DNA from: Kistimonas asteriae
Lineage (GTDB): Bacteria > Pseudomonadota > Gammaproteobacteria > Pseudomonadales > Endozoicomonadaceae
Assembly (NCBI RefSeq): GCF_018263925.1
Contig: NZ_JAEVHF010000006.1
Coordinates: 124,001-188,000, forward strand
Length of the DNA stretch: 64,000 nt
Direction: 5' to 3'
Shown here one piece after another: positions 1 through 9,654 of the stretch (position 1 is the first letter of the stretch; each line of letters starts with the position of its first letter). The position numbers and the translations under genes are program-made. The notes below the pieces were generated by a model. That model made no database searches, was not told where the DNA came from, and saw only the letters and a program-made list of their open reading frames with translations.

Positions 1-357
1 GGTATCGGTATTCCCAGCTTTCAGGATTTTATGGCGGAAAACCGGGTACGCACGCATTCCACAGCGCTCCAGCATTCATTGCAGTATGCCCGCAGTGAAG
101 CCATCAAGCGTAATGCACTGATATCTGTCGCTCGGGTCGACAACGACTGGAACAATGACTGGGCGGTTCTGTCAGGTGGACAGGCGCTGAAACAGTTTGC
201 GCCTGACAACAACACCCAGCTGGCTACCAATAATGCCGCTACCCAGTTCATCTTCTTCCTGCCCGACGGCTCCACCCTCAACGGTGAAACCTTCACCATT
301 ACATCCGACGGTGAAGCCCGGCAAGTCAGTGTCAGTCTGGCCGGCCAGGTTTTGTAG
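1..357 (+). CDS. fimT: Minor type IV pseudopilin FimT/GspH-like, 5' end cut by window
   Basis: The reading frame is open from base 1 and ends with TAG at 355-357, so the prepilin leader and most of the hydrophobic N-terminal helix lie outside the window. The visible part begins with a Pro-Ser-Phe segment followed by AENR and LQYARSEAIKRN, the characteristic post-helix region of GspH/FimT pseudopilins. The C-terminus has the beta-rich pattern FFLPDG...ITSDGEARQVSVS. In the family these minor pilins prime assembly of type IV pili at the inner membrane. The next gene begins 20 bases downstream and is a broken pilV, so this is the end of a fimT-pilV type cluster that continues to the left. Whether the pilus still works cannot be judged here. 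Confidence 0.8.
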   Translation, partial: GIGIPSFQDFMAENRVRTHSTALQHSLQYARSEAIKRNALISVARVDNDWNNDWAVLSGGQALKQFAPDNNTQLATNNAATQFIFFLPDGSTLNGETFTITSDGEARQVSVSLAGQVL

Positions 358-377
358 CGGTGAGTCTGGGGTGACCA

Positions 378-795
378 ATGAAACGGCAACAAGGCATTAC
401 CCTGGCTGAAGTATTGATCACCGTCCTGATCACGGCTTTCGGGATTGTGGGTTTGGTCTCCCTGCAACTCAGCGCATCAACTAGCCGCCCAGCAAGCCAG
501 TGAGAATGGCTTCTACATTGCAACGGCCGGCGCCTGTCCCGGCAGTGCAGCCATCACGGCTTGCGTCAGACTGACCGCAACGGCACCCGAACAGGCAACT
601 GGAACTGAACCCACTTTTGACCAGACTCCCGACAGTGCGCGTCACTCGGAACAGGTCATCATAATGCCAAGTAATAGTGGGTACATCTCCAGCATTCGTA
701 TCTGGATTCCTAAAAGCACATTAATTTTTATTGTTTTTTCCCAAAAAAAAGATGCAATCCCCGATGGCCTTGACTGGATAGTCGCCCCTGACTAA
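378..795 (+). pseudogene. pilV: Frame-disrupted PilV-like minor pilin
   Basis: An ATG at 378 starts a textbook prepilin: MKRQQG leader, then ITLAEVLITVLITAFGIVG with the conserved Glu at mature position 5, and LVSLQLSAS as in PilV. The frame stops after 41 codons at TGA 501-503. A second frame, open through the same region and ending at 795, continues with AAQQASENGFYIATAG and LTATAPEQ, which looks like the C-terminal part of a minor pilin. The simplest reading is one gene disrupted by a frameshift or an internal deletion joining two minor-pilin genes. The LTATAP stretch is reminiscent of PilE-type C-termini, which would favour deletion. No pilW, pilX or pilY1 follows. A sequencing error is possible. 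Confidence 0.6.
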
Positions 796-869
796 AGGTT
801 CACTATTCCTTGTCGGTGCATCAATAAGTAGACAACTCACAATCAAATAGGCAACAGGAGGGTATGGTC

Positions 870-1190
870 ATGCCCAAATACCTCATTCAAGCTAATTATG
901 TCGGTGAGGGTGTAAAAGGCCTGCTGAAAGACGGTGGATCAAAACGGAAAGCGGCTGTTGAAAACCTTATAGAGTCGCTGTCAGGTAAAATCGAATCCTT
1001 CTACTATTCATTTGGCGCTACTGATTTGTTTGTCATTGGTGAATTCCCGGACAACACATCCCTAACCGCTGCCGTTTTATCAGTTAACGCTACAGGCATG
1101 TGTGAGAGCAAGACAACGGTATTACTTTCACCTGAGGAACTGGATGAGGCGGCGAAAAAAAGCCCCGTTTATATAGCTCCAGGCCAGTAA
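870..1190 (+). CDS. GYD-domain protein
   Basis: A 106-residue protein fitting the GYD family: it starts MPKYLIQANYVGEGVKGLLKDGG, has a central FYYSFGATDLFVIGEFPD strand pair and ends KTTVLLSPEELDEAAKK. The family has a ferredoxin-like fold and no settled function. Two in-frame ATGs occur at 864 and 870; the AGGAGG at 857-862 is only one base from the first but seven from the second, so 870 is chosen. The gene is single, lying between pilin debris and coaBC. Family call is by conserved pattern. Confidence 0.8.
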   Translation: MPKYLIQANYVGEGVKGLLKDGGSKRKAAVENLIESLSGKIESFYYSFGATDLFVIGEFPDNTSLTAAVLSVNATGMCESKTTVLLSPEELDEAAKKSPVYIAPGQ

Positions 1191-1286
1191 AGGCTGTCCT
1201 GACCAAGGCATGGCATTGCTAACAGGCAACAACGCTCTCCAGATAGATATCAGTCCAACTCTCGTCGCCCTCTAAGGCTTAGCACA

Positions 1287-1315
1287 TGGTTTAACGCAGC
1301 CAGCATGCTTATAAT
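1287..1315 (+). promoter_or_regulatory. Candidate sigma-70 promoter for coaBC-dut
   Basis: A perfect TATAAT lies at 1310-1315, with a weak -35 (TGGTTT at 1287-1292) at 17-base spacing. It is 32 bases upstream of the coaBC start and nothing else explains it. Promoter activity is inferred. Confidence 0.4.
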
Positions 1316-1347
1316 GGCCGTTTGACTCAAACCAAGCAGTTACACGA

Positions 1348-2613
1348 ATGCAGCGGCTGAACAAGAAGCGAATCCTCGTCGGTATCACCGGCGGCATCGC
1401 CGCCTACAAGACGGCGGAACTGGTCAGACACCTGCGCAAGCTGGGTGCCGAGGTCCACGTGGTCATGACCCGCGCGGCCTGTGAATTCATCACTCCCCTG
1501 ACATTGCAGGCGTTGTCCAGCAATGCGGTGCATACCGACCTGCTGGATCCGAAAGCAGAAGCCGGCATGGGTCATATCGAGCTGGCCCGTTGGGCGGATG
1601 TCATCCTGGTGGCACCGGCTACCGCCGATTTCATGGCGCGTCTCGCCAATGGTCATGGTGACGATCTGCTCACCACCCTCTGCCTGGCCACCAGCGCACC
1701 TCTATGCCTTGCACCAGCCATGAACCAGGGCATGTGGAACGACAACGCCACCCGCAATAATCGTCAGATCCTGGAAGACCGCGGCATTATCCAGTTCGGT
1801 CCCGCCGAAGGGTCACAGGCCTGCGGCGAAACCGGTCCCGGCCGGATGCTGGAACCCATGGAGTTGATTGAGCATCTTGCCAGGATGTTCAAACAGGAAA
1901 CACTGACCGGCCGTCGCGTCATCATCACCGCCGGCCCAACCCGTGAAGCGATCGACCCTGTTCGCTACATTTCCAACCACAGTTCCGGAAAAATGGGGTA
2001 TGCCCTGGCTGAAGCCGCCGTGGAAGCCGGCGCGGATGTCACGCTGATCAGCGGTCCCGTGAACCGGGAAACACCGGATCGCGTCACCCGGGTTGATGTC
2101 ACCAGCGCCCGCGATATGCACCGCGCAGTCCATGAAACCATCGCTGATTGCGATATATTCATCAGTACCGCGGCTGTCGCTGATTATCGGCCTGACACCG
2201 AAGCCAACAGCAAGATCAAGAAAGACCCCGACGCCGCAGACGAAACCCTGCAGCTGACACTGGTTCGCAATCCTGACATCGTCGCCTCTGTTGCCGCCCT
2301 GGAACAGAAACCCTTTGTTGTGGGCTTTGCCGCAGAAACCTGTGACGTGATCAGTTACGCTACCGACAAACTTCACCGGAAAAAACTGGACCTGATCGTC
2401 GCCAATGATGTCAGCGACACCAGCATTGGCTTTAACAGCGATGACAACGCCGTCACCGTCATCGGTCCGGACTTTGAGGATACGCTGCCACGGACCTCCA
2501 AGCGCCAGGTAGCCCGGCAGCTTCTGGACATCCTGGCCCAGCACTATCACGACTGGTCAGAGAACAACAGCACACGAGAGCACCATGCACAGACTGAAAG
2601 CCCGAATTCTTGA
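1348..2613 (+). CDS. coaBC: Bifunctional phosphopantothenoylcysteine decarboxylase / phosphopantothenate-cysteine ligase
   Basis: Catalyses two steps of coenzyme A synthesis in the cytosol: joining cysteine to 4'-phosphopantothenate, then decarboxylating the product. The N-terminal CoaC flavoprotein domain (about residues 1-180) begins with [10 protein letters not shown], carries the active-site His76 in [10 protein letters not shown], the APAMN motif at 122-126 and the Cys159 flap in [10 protein letters not shown]. The CoaB ligase domain starts near residue 188 with [20 protein letters not shown] and has the AAVADYRP and KIKK elements. Its 421 residues match the fused family. The start has little ribosome-binding sequence. 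The last 29 bases overlap dut, so the two are translated together. Confidence 0.96.
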   Translation: MQRLNKKRILVGITGGIAAYKTAELVRHLRKLGAEVHVVMTRAACEFITPLTLQALSSNAVHTDLLDPKAEAGMGHIELARWADVILVAPATADFMARLANGHGDDLLTTLCLATSAPLCLAPAMNQGMWNDNATRNNRQILEDRGIIQFGPAEGSQACGETGPGRMLEPMELIEHLARMFKQETLTGRRVIITAGPTREAIDPVRYISNHSSGKMGYALAEAAVEAGADVTLISGPVNRETPDRVTRVDVTSARDMHRAVHETIADCDIFISTAAVADYRPDTEANSKIKKDPDAADETLQLTLVRNPDIVASVAALEQKPFVVGFAAETCDVISYATDKLHRKKLDLIVANDVSDTSIGFNSDDNAVTVIGPDFEDTLPRTSKRQVARQLLDILAQHYHDWSENNSTREHHAQTESPNS

Positions 2614-3040
2614 TTCCCGCCTCGGCAGTGAGTTTCCGCTGCCGGCCTATGCGACCGATGGCTCCGCCGGCATCGACCTGCGCGCCTGCCTGGACGAGCC
2701 CCTGACGCTGGAGCCCGGACAGACTGAGCTGCTGCCGACCGGCCTGGCCATTCATATAGGCGATCCCTCTCTGGCGGCCATGATCCTGCCCCGCTCCGGC
2801 CTCGGCCATAAGCACGGCATTGTCCTGGGCAACCTGGTCGGCCTGATTGATTCCGACTACCAGGGCCAGTTGATGGTCTCCTGCTGGAACCGTGGCAACA
2901 CCACCTTCACCGTGCAACCCGGCGAGCGGATTGCCCAGCTGGTGCTGGTACCGGTCGTTCAGGCGGATTTCGAAATCGTGGACTCCTTCGAGGAAAGTGA
3001 TCGCGGCGAAGGCGGCTTCGGCCACTCCGGTCGCCACTGA
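2585..3040 (+). CDS. dut: dUTP diphosphatase (dUTPase)
   Basis: Hydrolyses dUTP to dUMP and pyrophosphate, keeping uracil out of DNA and feeding dTMP synthesis. The 151 residues contain all five trimeric dUTPase motifs in order: [31 protein letters not shown] with the catalytic Asp, GERIAQLVL, and the C-terminal arm [12 protein letters not shown]. It overlaps the end of coaBC, the usual coaBC-dut order in gammaproteobacteria. A strong hairpin follows the stop codon. Confidence 0.97.
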   Translation: MHRLKARILDSRLGSEFPLPAYATDGSAGIDLRACLDEPLTLEPGQTELLPTGLAIHIGDPSLAAMILPRSGLGHKHGIVLGNLVGLIDSDYQGQLMVSCWNRGNTTFTVQPGERIAQLVLVPVVQADFEIVDSFEESDRGEGGFGHSGRH

Positions 3041-3047
3041 TGCCAAC

Positions 3048-3082
3048 CGACCCTGCCTTTCAAGGGGCGGGGTCGCGCATTT
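3048..3082 (+). terminator. Hairpin between dut and algC
   Basis: Arms 3048-3057 and 3066-3075 form a 10-bp stem with one G-U pair and an 8-base loop, followed by GCATTTTC. It resembles an intrinsic terminator or attenuator closing coaBC-dut, with some read-through possible because algC starts only 34 bases later. Confidence 0.55.
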
Positions 3083-3115
3083 TCAATAATAAAAAACAGA
3101 TACCGGGATAACGCA

Positions 3116-5845
3116 GTGAAAGGCCTCTTTGGGAAAGCTCGCGCCAGCAATCGACGTTCTCACTCAGCAGCCTCCGACACACCGGATCCCCATCCGCTCA
3201 GCTATCCCTCCACGCTGATAGCGACCGGCATCCTGCTCTTGCTTGGATTGTTTTCAACCCTTTACGTCTGGCAGACGCACGCTGAGGCACGCGCCACAGC
3301 AGAACAGCAGGCAAACCAGTTTGGACAACATACCGCCAATGTCCTTAGCCGGGAACTTCGGTTGATGCAAGACAACACAGACCGTCTAGCCACATTACTG
3401 CCCGTAGCAGAGGCTCTTCTGTCACAGGATCCAAATCAGTTAGTCACGCTCGGCAATCTGCTGCGCAACAGCCTGCCCGATACCATTAACCTGCAACTGA
3501 CGCCAGCCAGTCAACCCATCGAACAAGACACCAGCTTTGCTGCCCGCGAGATGATTCGCCGTTCCCTGCGAGGGCAAACCGTGACACCAGAAGCTGCCCG
3601 CACTAACCAACAGTGGGTCATCAATACCGTGAGCCCGGTTACCGTCAACAATGAAAGACTTGGCACCCTGCTGGTTGCCTATGATTTACAGCGCCTGCAA
3701 AACGTTCTGACGATTAACGATGCAACCTGGGGACAGTGGCAACTACTGCAAACCATTGACGGGCCGGCACGGGAGTTACTCCGCTCCGGCACCACACCGG
3801 CGCCGGATTCGCCAATGCTTGAGTACACACTGGCGCAAACGGGCTGGAAGCTGACCTTCCAGCCATCACCGCACTGGATGACATCGCTCCAGCCCTCCCT
3901 GGTTTTCCTGCTGATCGCGTTAGGCGCCATTATCGTAGTACCCGTGCTGCTGGATCGCTTCTGGCGTAGCCAGAATCACCGTCTGATGGGGGACAACCAT
4001 CTTCTGAAAACCCTGCTCAGCGATATCAGTGACGGCAGAAATCCGCAAATTGGCGGATATAAAGTCGCGATATTCCGCGAAATTGCACAAAACATACTGA
4101 ATACGGCTAAAGCATCCAAAATCGATCCAAACCGGCAGGCATCCACGACATCGCTTGCATCGCCCCCCACTCCTGAAGTCTACTATGACCCGCTGGCAGA
4201 ACCTCAGGCACTTCAGACAACGGTGGCTGTCGAGCAACCGGCCAATACGCAGCCATTGCCGCCAAAAGAGGACATCGCTGATGTATCTGACGATCCGTTT
4301 GAAGCCCCACTGTTTCAGGACAACGACTTGCTGGAACTGAGCCTTGCAGACATTGAATTACCGGATACACTGACGCTTCCTGAAGATGACACGACAATTG
4401 ATGAAGACCCCTCTCCCATCACCAACACTGAGCAACCTTGCACCGTGACCGCTTCGACCTCACGATCCACTCCGACGGTTCCTGCATCCATTTTCCGCGC
4501 CTATGACATTCGCGGTGTAGTTGGCAAGGATCTGACACCGGAAACGGTGGAACTACTGGGCTGCGCCATTGGCACGGAAGCCCAGGCCCGGGGGGAAACC
4601 ACTATCATCGTGGGCATGGACGGCCGCCTGTCCAGCCCGGCGCTGCGTGATCAGCTGGTTGCCGGTATCACAGGCAGCGGCTGTGATGTCATCACGATTG
4701 GTACCGTTCCAACACCAGCCCTGTATTACGCTACCCACGAACTGGGCGCCCGCTCTGGCGTTATGATTACCGGCAGTCACAACCCACCGCAATACAATGG
4801 TTTCAAGATTGTTCTGGCCGGGGAAACCCTGGCAAATGAAGCGATTCAGGGACTATATCAGCGCATCACCAATCAGGCGCTGAACACCGGTGAAGGACAA
4901 GTCACTGAACACAACATACTGGGCAACTATCACCAGCGCATTCTGGATGACATTATTATCCAACGGCCACTGAAGGTCGTGATTGACTGTGGCAACGGTG
5001 TGGCCGGTGTTATAGCACCAGAGCTCTTTGAAGCACTGGGTTGCGAAGTCATCCCACTCTACTGCGATGTTGACGGAAACTTCCCCAACCATCACCCGGA
5101 TCCGGGAAATCCAGAAAACCTGCAGGATATTGTCGCCAAGATCGCCGAAACAGGCGCCGATCTCGGCCTCGCTTTCGATGGCGACGGTGATCGGGTCGGT
5201 CTGGTCACCAACCAGGGCCGTATCATTTTCCCGGATCGCCTCCTGATGCTGCTGGCCAAGGATATTGTGACCCGCAACCCCGGCTGCGATGTGATCTACG
5301 ACGTCAAATGCACCCGCCGACTGAACAGCCTGATCAGCAACTACGGCGGCCGTCCTGTAATGTGGAAAACCGGTCACTCTCTGATCAAGGCCAAGATGAA
5401 AGAAACCGGTGCCCTGCTGGCCGGAGAAATGAGCGGCCATATTTTCCTGAAAGAACGCTGGTACGGTTTTGATGACGGTATCTACAGTGCAGCACGCCTG
5501 ATAGAAATTCTGTCGGCCCAGGCTCAGAGTGCTGACGAGGTATTCAACAGTTTCCCGGACAGCGTCAATACTCCCGAGATCAACATCCAGGTCACCGACG
5601 AGAACAAGTTCGCCCTGATTGACCAGTTCGCCAGCCAGGGACAGTTCAAGGAAGGCAATGTCATCACAATCGACGGCGTTCGGGTTGAGTTCCCCTGGGG
5701 TTGGGGCCTGGTGCGCGCCTCCAATACCACGCCTGTGCTGGTATTGCGCTTCGAAGCCGATGACAACCAGCACCTGGACAAGATCAAAAACCTGTTCCGA
5801 GAACAGCTGAAAGCCGTGGATAATACCCTGCCGGTCAATTTCTGA
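3116..5845 (+). CDS. algC: Phosphomannomutase/phosphoglucomutase with membrane-anchored N-terminal extension
   Basis: The C-terminal 450 residues are an AlgC-type alpha-D-phosphohexomutase interconverting mannose- or glucose-6-phosphate and the 1-phosphates for LPS and exopolysaccharide precursors. It starts near residue 457 (SIFRAYDIRG) and has the phosphoserine loop TGSHNPPQYNG with Ser554, the metal loop DGDGDR at 688-693 and the sugar loop GEMSGH. The first 456 residues are extra: one membrane segment at about 30-52, a roughly 200-residue extracytoplasmic region, a second membrane segment at about 258-282, then an acidic Pro-rich linker. Long algC genes with a similar N-terminus are annotated in Pseudomonas. 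The start is GTG at 3116. No in-frame ATG precedes the mutase domain, so a short internal product would need a GTG near codon 443. Confidence 0.93.
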   Translation: MKGLFGKARASNRRSHSAASDTPDPHPLSYPSTLIATGILLLLGLFSTLYVWQTHAEARATAEQQANQFGQHTANVLSRELRLMQDNTDRLATLLPVAEALLSQDPNQLVTLGNLLRNSLPDTINLQLTPASQPIEQDTSFAAREMIRRSLRGQTVTPEAARTNQQWVINTVSPVTVNNERLGTLLVAYDLQRLQNVLTINDATWGQWQLLQTIDGPARELLRSGTTPAPDSPMLEYTLAQTGWKLTFQPSPHWMTSLQPSLVFLLIALGAIIVVPVLLDRFWRSQNHRLMGDNHLLKTLLSDISDGRNPQIGGYKVAIFREIAQNILNTAKASKIDPNRQASTTSLASPPTPEVYYDPLAEPQALQTTVAVEQPANTQPLPPKEDIADVSDDPFEAPLFQDNDLLELSLADIELPDTLTLPEDDTTIDEDPSPITNTEQPCTVTASTSRSTPTVPASIFRAYDIRGVVGKDLTPETVELLGCAIGTEAQARGETTIIVGMDGRLSSPALRDQLVAGITGSGCDVITIGTVPTPALYYATHELGARSGVMITGSHNPPQYNGFKIVLAGETLANEAIQGLYQRITNQALNTGEGQVTEHNILGNYHQRILDDIIIQRPLKVVIDCGNGVAGVIAPELFEALGCEVIPLYCDVDGNFPNHHPDPGNPENLQDIVAKIAETGADLGLAFDGDGDRVGLVTNQGRIIFPDRLLMLLAKDIVTRNPGCDVIYDVKCTRRLNSLISNYGGRPVMWKTGHSLIKAKMKETGALLAGEMSGHIFLKERWYGFDDGIYSAARLIEILSAQAQSADEVFNSFPDSVNTPEINIQVTDENKFALIDQFASQGQFKEGNVITIDGVRVEFPWGWGLVRASNTTPVLVLRFEADDNQHLDKIKNLFREQLKAVDNTLPVNF

Positions 5846-6023
5846 CCGGCGCTGCCGGAGCGATAATCCCGTATCGGAAGCAGGACCAAAAAAGGCTATA
5901 AATAGCCGATTGCAGGCATGGTCTGTTTTCTGATGCACCTGGCAGGGATGCATATACAACAAGCGCTATAGTTCAGGCAGCCGCGGCCATCCGTAGCATT
6001 GAACGCGCGACCAACAGCCATGA

Positions 6024-6992
<969 letters not shown>

Positions 6993-7012
6993 CGTTCAAG
7001 ATCGCATACCCA

Positions 7013-7627
7013 ATGGAAAAGGCACGCAACACCTCCCGTAAAGAGCCTCGCAAGGAATCCCGCAAGGAACAGATCCTTCAGGCCCTTGCCCATATGCTGG
7101 AAATCAGTCCGGGGGAGCGCATCACTACGTCTCGCCTGGCACAGGAAGTCGGCGTCTCGGAAGCCGCGCTTTACCGACACTTTCCCAGCAAAGCCAAGAT
7201 GTTCGAGGGCTTGATTGAGTTTATCGAGGAAGCGATATTCACTCGCATTACGCTGATCATCAAGGAAGAGCAATCGGCACTGGATTGCTGCCGGAAGTTC
7301 CTGACCCTGTTGCTGGCGTTCTGCGAAAAGAATCCGGGCCTGACCCGCATCCTCAACGGCGACGCACTGGCGGGTGAAACCGAGCGGTTGCGAGTACGCG
7401 TGATTCAATTGTTCGACCGCCTGGAAACCCAGCTCCGGCAAGTGCTACGCGATGCAGAAATTCACGAGGGTCTCCGCACCCGCATGACTCAGCAGGAGAC
7501 AGCCAACCTACTGCTGGCAACCGCCGAAGGTCGTATCAGCCAGTATGTACGCAGCGGCTTCAAGCGCAAGCCAACAGACAGCTGGAATGATCAGTGGGAG
7601 TGTCTGAGTCTGGTGATTTTTCGCTAA
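7013..7627 (+). CDS. slmA: Nucleoid occlusion factor SlmA (TetR family)
   Basis: A TetR-fold DNA-binding protein which in E. coli binds chromosomal sites and blocks FtsZ ring assembly over the nucleoid. The helix-turn-helix occupies about residues 30-65 (ITTSRLAQEVGVSEAALYRHFPSKAKMFEGLI), followed by the all-helical regulatory domain. From ATG 7013 the protein has 204 residues and begins MEKARNTSRKE; an upstream in-frame start at 6971 would overlap argB and add an unrelated 14 residues, so 7013 is preferred. A terminator follows directly. Confidence 0.9.
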   Translation: MEKARNTSRKEPRKESRKEQILQALAHMLEISPGERITTSRLAQEVGVSEAALYRHFPSKAKMFEGLIEFIEEAIFTRITLIIKEEQSALDCCRKFLTLLLAFCEKNPGLTRILNGDALAGETERLRVRVIQLFDRLETQLRQVLRDAEIHEGLRTRMTQQETANLLLATAEGRISQYVRSGFKRKPTDSWNDQWECLSLVIFR

Positions 7628-7632
7628 TACAG

Positions 7633-7675
7633 AAAAGGGGCAGCCAAACTGTAGACGTTTGACTGCCCCTTCTCG
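7633..7675. terminator. Bidirectional terminator between slmA and DUF4124 gene
   Basis: Arms AAGGGGCAG (7635-7643) and CTGCCCCTT (7663-7671) form a perfect 9-bp stem that extends with a mismatch; A-rich and T-rich flanks lie on the two sides. It separates the converging slmA and DUF4124 genes. Confidence 0.85.
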
Positions 7676-7688
7676 TTAAACCATAAAA

Positions 7689-8714
7689 TTATTGACGACT
7701 TAACTGAACAACCTGATCGTCCAGACTGACCAGCAGATCATCATTCTCCAGTCGATCCAACACCTGGTAACGCTCTTCACGCCCGACCGGGGATGACTGC
7801 AGGGAGCCGTCACCCAACCGCTGTTCCCGGCGATGGTAAACCACCACGATACGATTCCTACGGTCCAGCGACCAGCGCCCCAGCAACTGCTCTTCCTGAT
7901 CCAGCTGCTCTTTCATCAACAAGAAGGCGCCATCATCCCTGACATGCCAGTAGCTAACACCTGTCTCACCCGTGTTTACCGGCTGCCAGCGACCAACCAG
8001 ATCCTGTGAAGCCAGGATCAATTCACGGTTCCGTTCGATGCCAGTCATTTCTCCCAGCATCTGCCGGACAAGCTCACGCTTTTCGCCGTAACGCCCAGCC
8101 AGCAAGCGCTTTTCCTGTTCAAGCTTAGCTATTTTGTCCAGATGATGTACCACCTGCACATCAATTCCCGCAAACTCCTGCAGCAAACCTTCCGGCACGT
8201 TTCGGCCTGATCGCTCAATGGCCGCCGCACGGGCTTCCTTACCTTCCCGCTGAACACGCAGGCGCTGAATACTGCCCTGCTCAATGGCAATCTGGGCATC
8301 CATCTCAGCCAACTGGCGCGTCTCGGCGCGATCGACACCGTCAACACTGCCATACATTTTGAGCAATTCGCGCCCTTCCCGCTCCCTGTGCTCACGGGCG
8401 GTCCTCGCCTGCTGCTCCTGGGACTGCTGCCGCTCCCTTGCAAGCAGCGCATCACCGGCCAACTCAGGCTCAATGACCTCAAGCACTTTTCCCTTGCTAT
8501 CAATAACCTCATACCCTGAACGGGCATAGCGCAATGGCACCTGCGTCGATATCACTAGCTGACCATTTTCGTCGTTATAGCGATACAACCGGATATCCGC
8601 AGACCAACCAGCAGACACGAACAGACTCAAAAGGCATCCCATACCCAAAGTCCGGCAACCACTGGACAAAGAGCCTGCTCCCATTTTACGTACTGCTGGC
8701 CTGCCTGCGTTCAT
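7689..8714 (-). CDS. Exported coiled-coil protein with DUF4124 domain
   Basis: A 341-residue protein with an N-terminal hydrophobic signal segment ending near SAGWSA. It continues with ADIRLYRYNDENGQLVIS, the DUF4124 pattern of periplasmic proteins (Tyr-Arg-Tyr then Gly-Gln). Residues about 90-240 are rich in Glu, Gln and Arg with heptad-like spacing, so a coiled coil is likely. The C-terminal 100 residues look beta-rich (GRWQPVNTGETGVSYWHV, LLGRWSLDRRNRIVVVY). No enzymatic motif is visible. It lies 14 bases downstream of pyrE on the same strand and may be co-transcribed with it. Function unknown. The start is uncertain: ATG at 8714 or 8684. Confidence 0.75.
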   Translation of the reverse strand: MNAGRPAVRKMGAGSLSSGCRTLGMGCLLSLFVSAGWSADIRLYRYNDENGQLVISTQVPLRYARSGYEVIDSKGKVLEVIEPELAGDALLARERQQSQEQQARTAREHREREGRELLKMYGSVDGVDRAETRQLAEMDAQIAIEQGSIQRLRVQREGKEARAAAIERSGRNVPEGLLQEFAGIDVQVVHHLDKIAKLEQEKRLLAGRYGEKRELVRQMLGEMTGIERNRELILASQDLVGRWQPVNTGETGVSYWHVRDDGAFLLMKEQLDQEEQLLGRWSLDRRNRIVVVYHRREQRLGDGSLQSSPVGREERYQVLDRLENDDLLVSLDDQVVQLSRQ

Positions 8715-8728
8715 AGTCAGTCTTTTAC

Positions 8729-9376
8729 TCAGTCATCAATACCATACTGGCTGCGATACATTTCGATCGCGCCCGCATATTGCTGCAATTTATCGTCTTC
8801 CTTAATAAACTCCAGCACCTGGCGCAAGGTCACAATACTGGCCACCGGCACATTGAAATCCTGCTCTACCTGCTGGATGGCTGACAGTTCACCCTGCCCG
8901 CGCTCCTGGCGATCCAGCGCAATCAATACCACACCCGGCTTGGCGCCCGCCTGACCAATAATACCCATGACTTCGCGAATAGCCGTACCCGCCGTAATGA
9001 CATCATCAATAATGGCAATACGGCCTTCCAGAGGCGCCCCGACCAGATTGCCGCCTTCACCATGATCCTTGGTCTCTTTACGGTTGAAGCACCAGGGCAC
9101 ATCCATGCCATGATGATCCGCCAGAGCTACCGCCGTCGTCGATGCAAGGGGTATGCCCTTGTAAGCCGGCCCAAACAGGACATCAAATTCAACACCGGCA
9201 TCCACTAATGCTTGGGCATAAAAACGACCCAGCTTAGCCAGCGCAAGACCGGTCTTGAACAAGCCAGCATTGAAGAAATAGGGAGACTTGCGGCCGGATT
9301 TCAGGGTGAACTCGCCAAAACGTAACACATCATGCTCAATGGCAAAGCGAATAAATTCACGCTGATAGTCTTTCAT
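8729..9376 (-). CDS. pyrE: Orotate phosphoribosyltransferase
   Basis: Transfers phosphoribose from PRPP to orotate to give OMP, the fifth step of pyrimidine synthesis. The 215 residues begin [23 protein letters not shown] and include [18 protein letters not shown], the [11 protein letters not shown] substrate loop, [13 protein letters not shown] flexible loop and the PRPP motif [13 protein letters not shown]. The start at 9376 has GGAAAGG just upstream; an in-frame start 48 bases further out adds sequence unlike the family. In pseudomonads pyrE lies divergently next to crc; here the same pair is kept but separated by a foreign-looking gene at 9655. Confidence 0.95.
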   Translation of the reverse strand: MKDYQREFIRFAIEHDVLRFGEFTLKSGRKSPYFFNAGLFKTGLALAKLGRFYAQALVDAGVEFDVLFGPAYKGIPLASTTAVALADHHGMDVPWCFNRKETKDHGEGGNLVGAPLEGRIAIIDDVITAGTAIREVMGIIGQAGAKPGVVLIALDRQERGQGELSAIQQVEQDFNVPVASIVTLRQVLEFIKEDDKLQQYAGAIEMYRSQYGIDD

Positions 9377-9654
9377 AACCTTTCCAGACAGTACTTTAAA
9401 CAAAGCCGGCATTCTAACACCCAACCGTGCCCTTTACATCAACACAACTTGACACCCTCATTAAAGGGCTAAGAGCATGAAACAAATAACAATAAACAAA
9501 AGACAGAAACAACAAAACTCTCCCAAAATAAATAACTCAAATAACAAACCCAAAAAAAAACAAATTTGTTATTCATTTAAATGAACAAAAAAATCACTAA
9601 ATTGCCATAACCCTGTAACGCAAGACTCAACCACATTAATTAGAGGAATCAAAA
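9377..9654. promoter_or_regulatory. A+T-rich divergent intergenic region with two adjacent palindromes
   Basis: This 278-base gap separates pyrE (leftward) from the membrane-protein gene (rightward) and is far more A+T-rich than pyrE or crc. Two perfect palindromes lie one base apart: AACAAATTTGTT at 9559-9570 and TTCATTTAAATGAA at 9572-9585, about 70 bases before the downstream ATG. They could be operator sites. No ORF of note is present. Confidence 0.5.

Noticed and set aside
1813..2550. Minus-strand open frame opposite coaBC
   Set aside because: Shadow of the CoaB domain; no start signal or motif.
4853..5962. Long minus-strand open frame (369 codons) opposite algC
   Set aside because: It is antisense to the conserved mutase domain, has no family-like sequence or ribosome site, and arises from the codon bias of algC.
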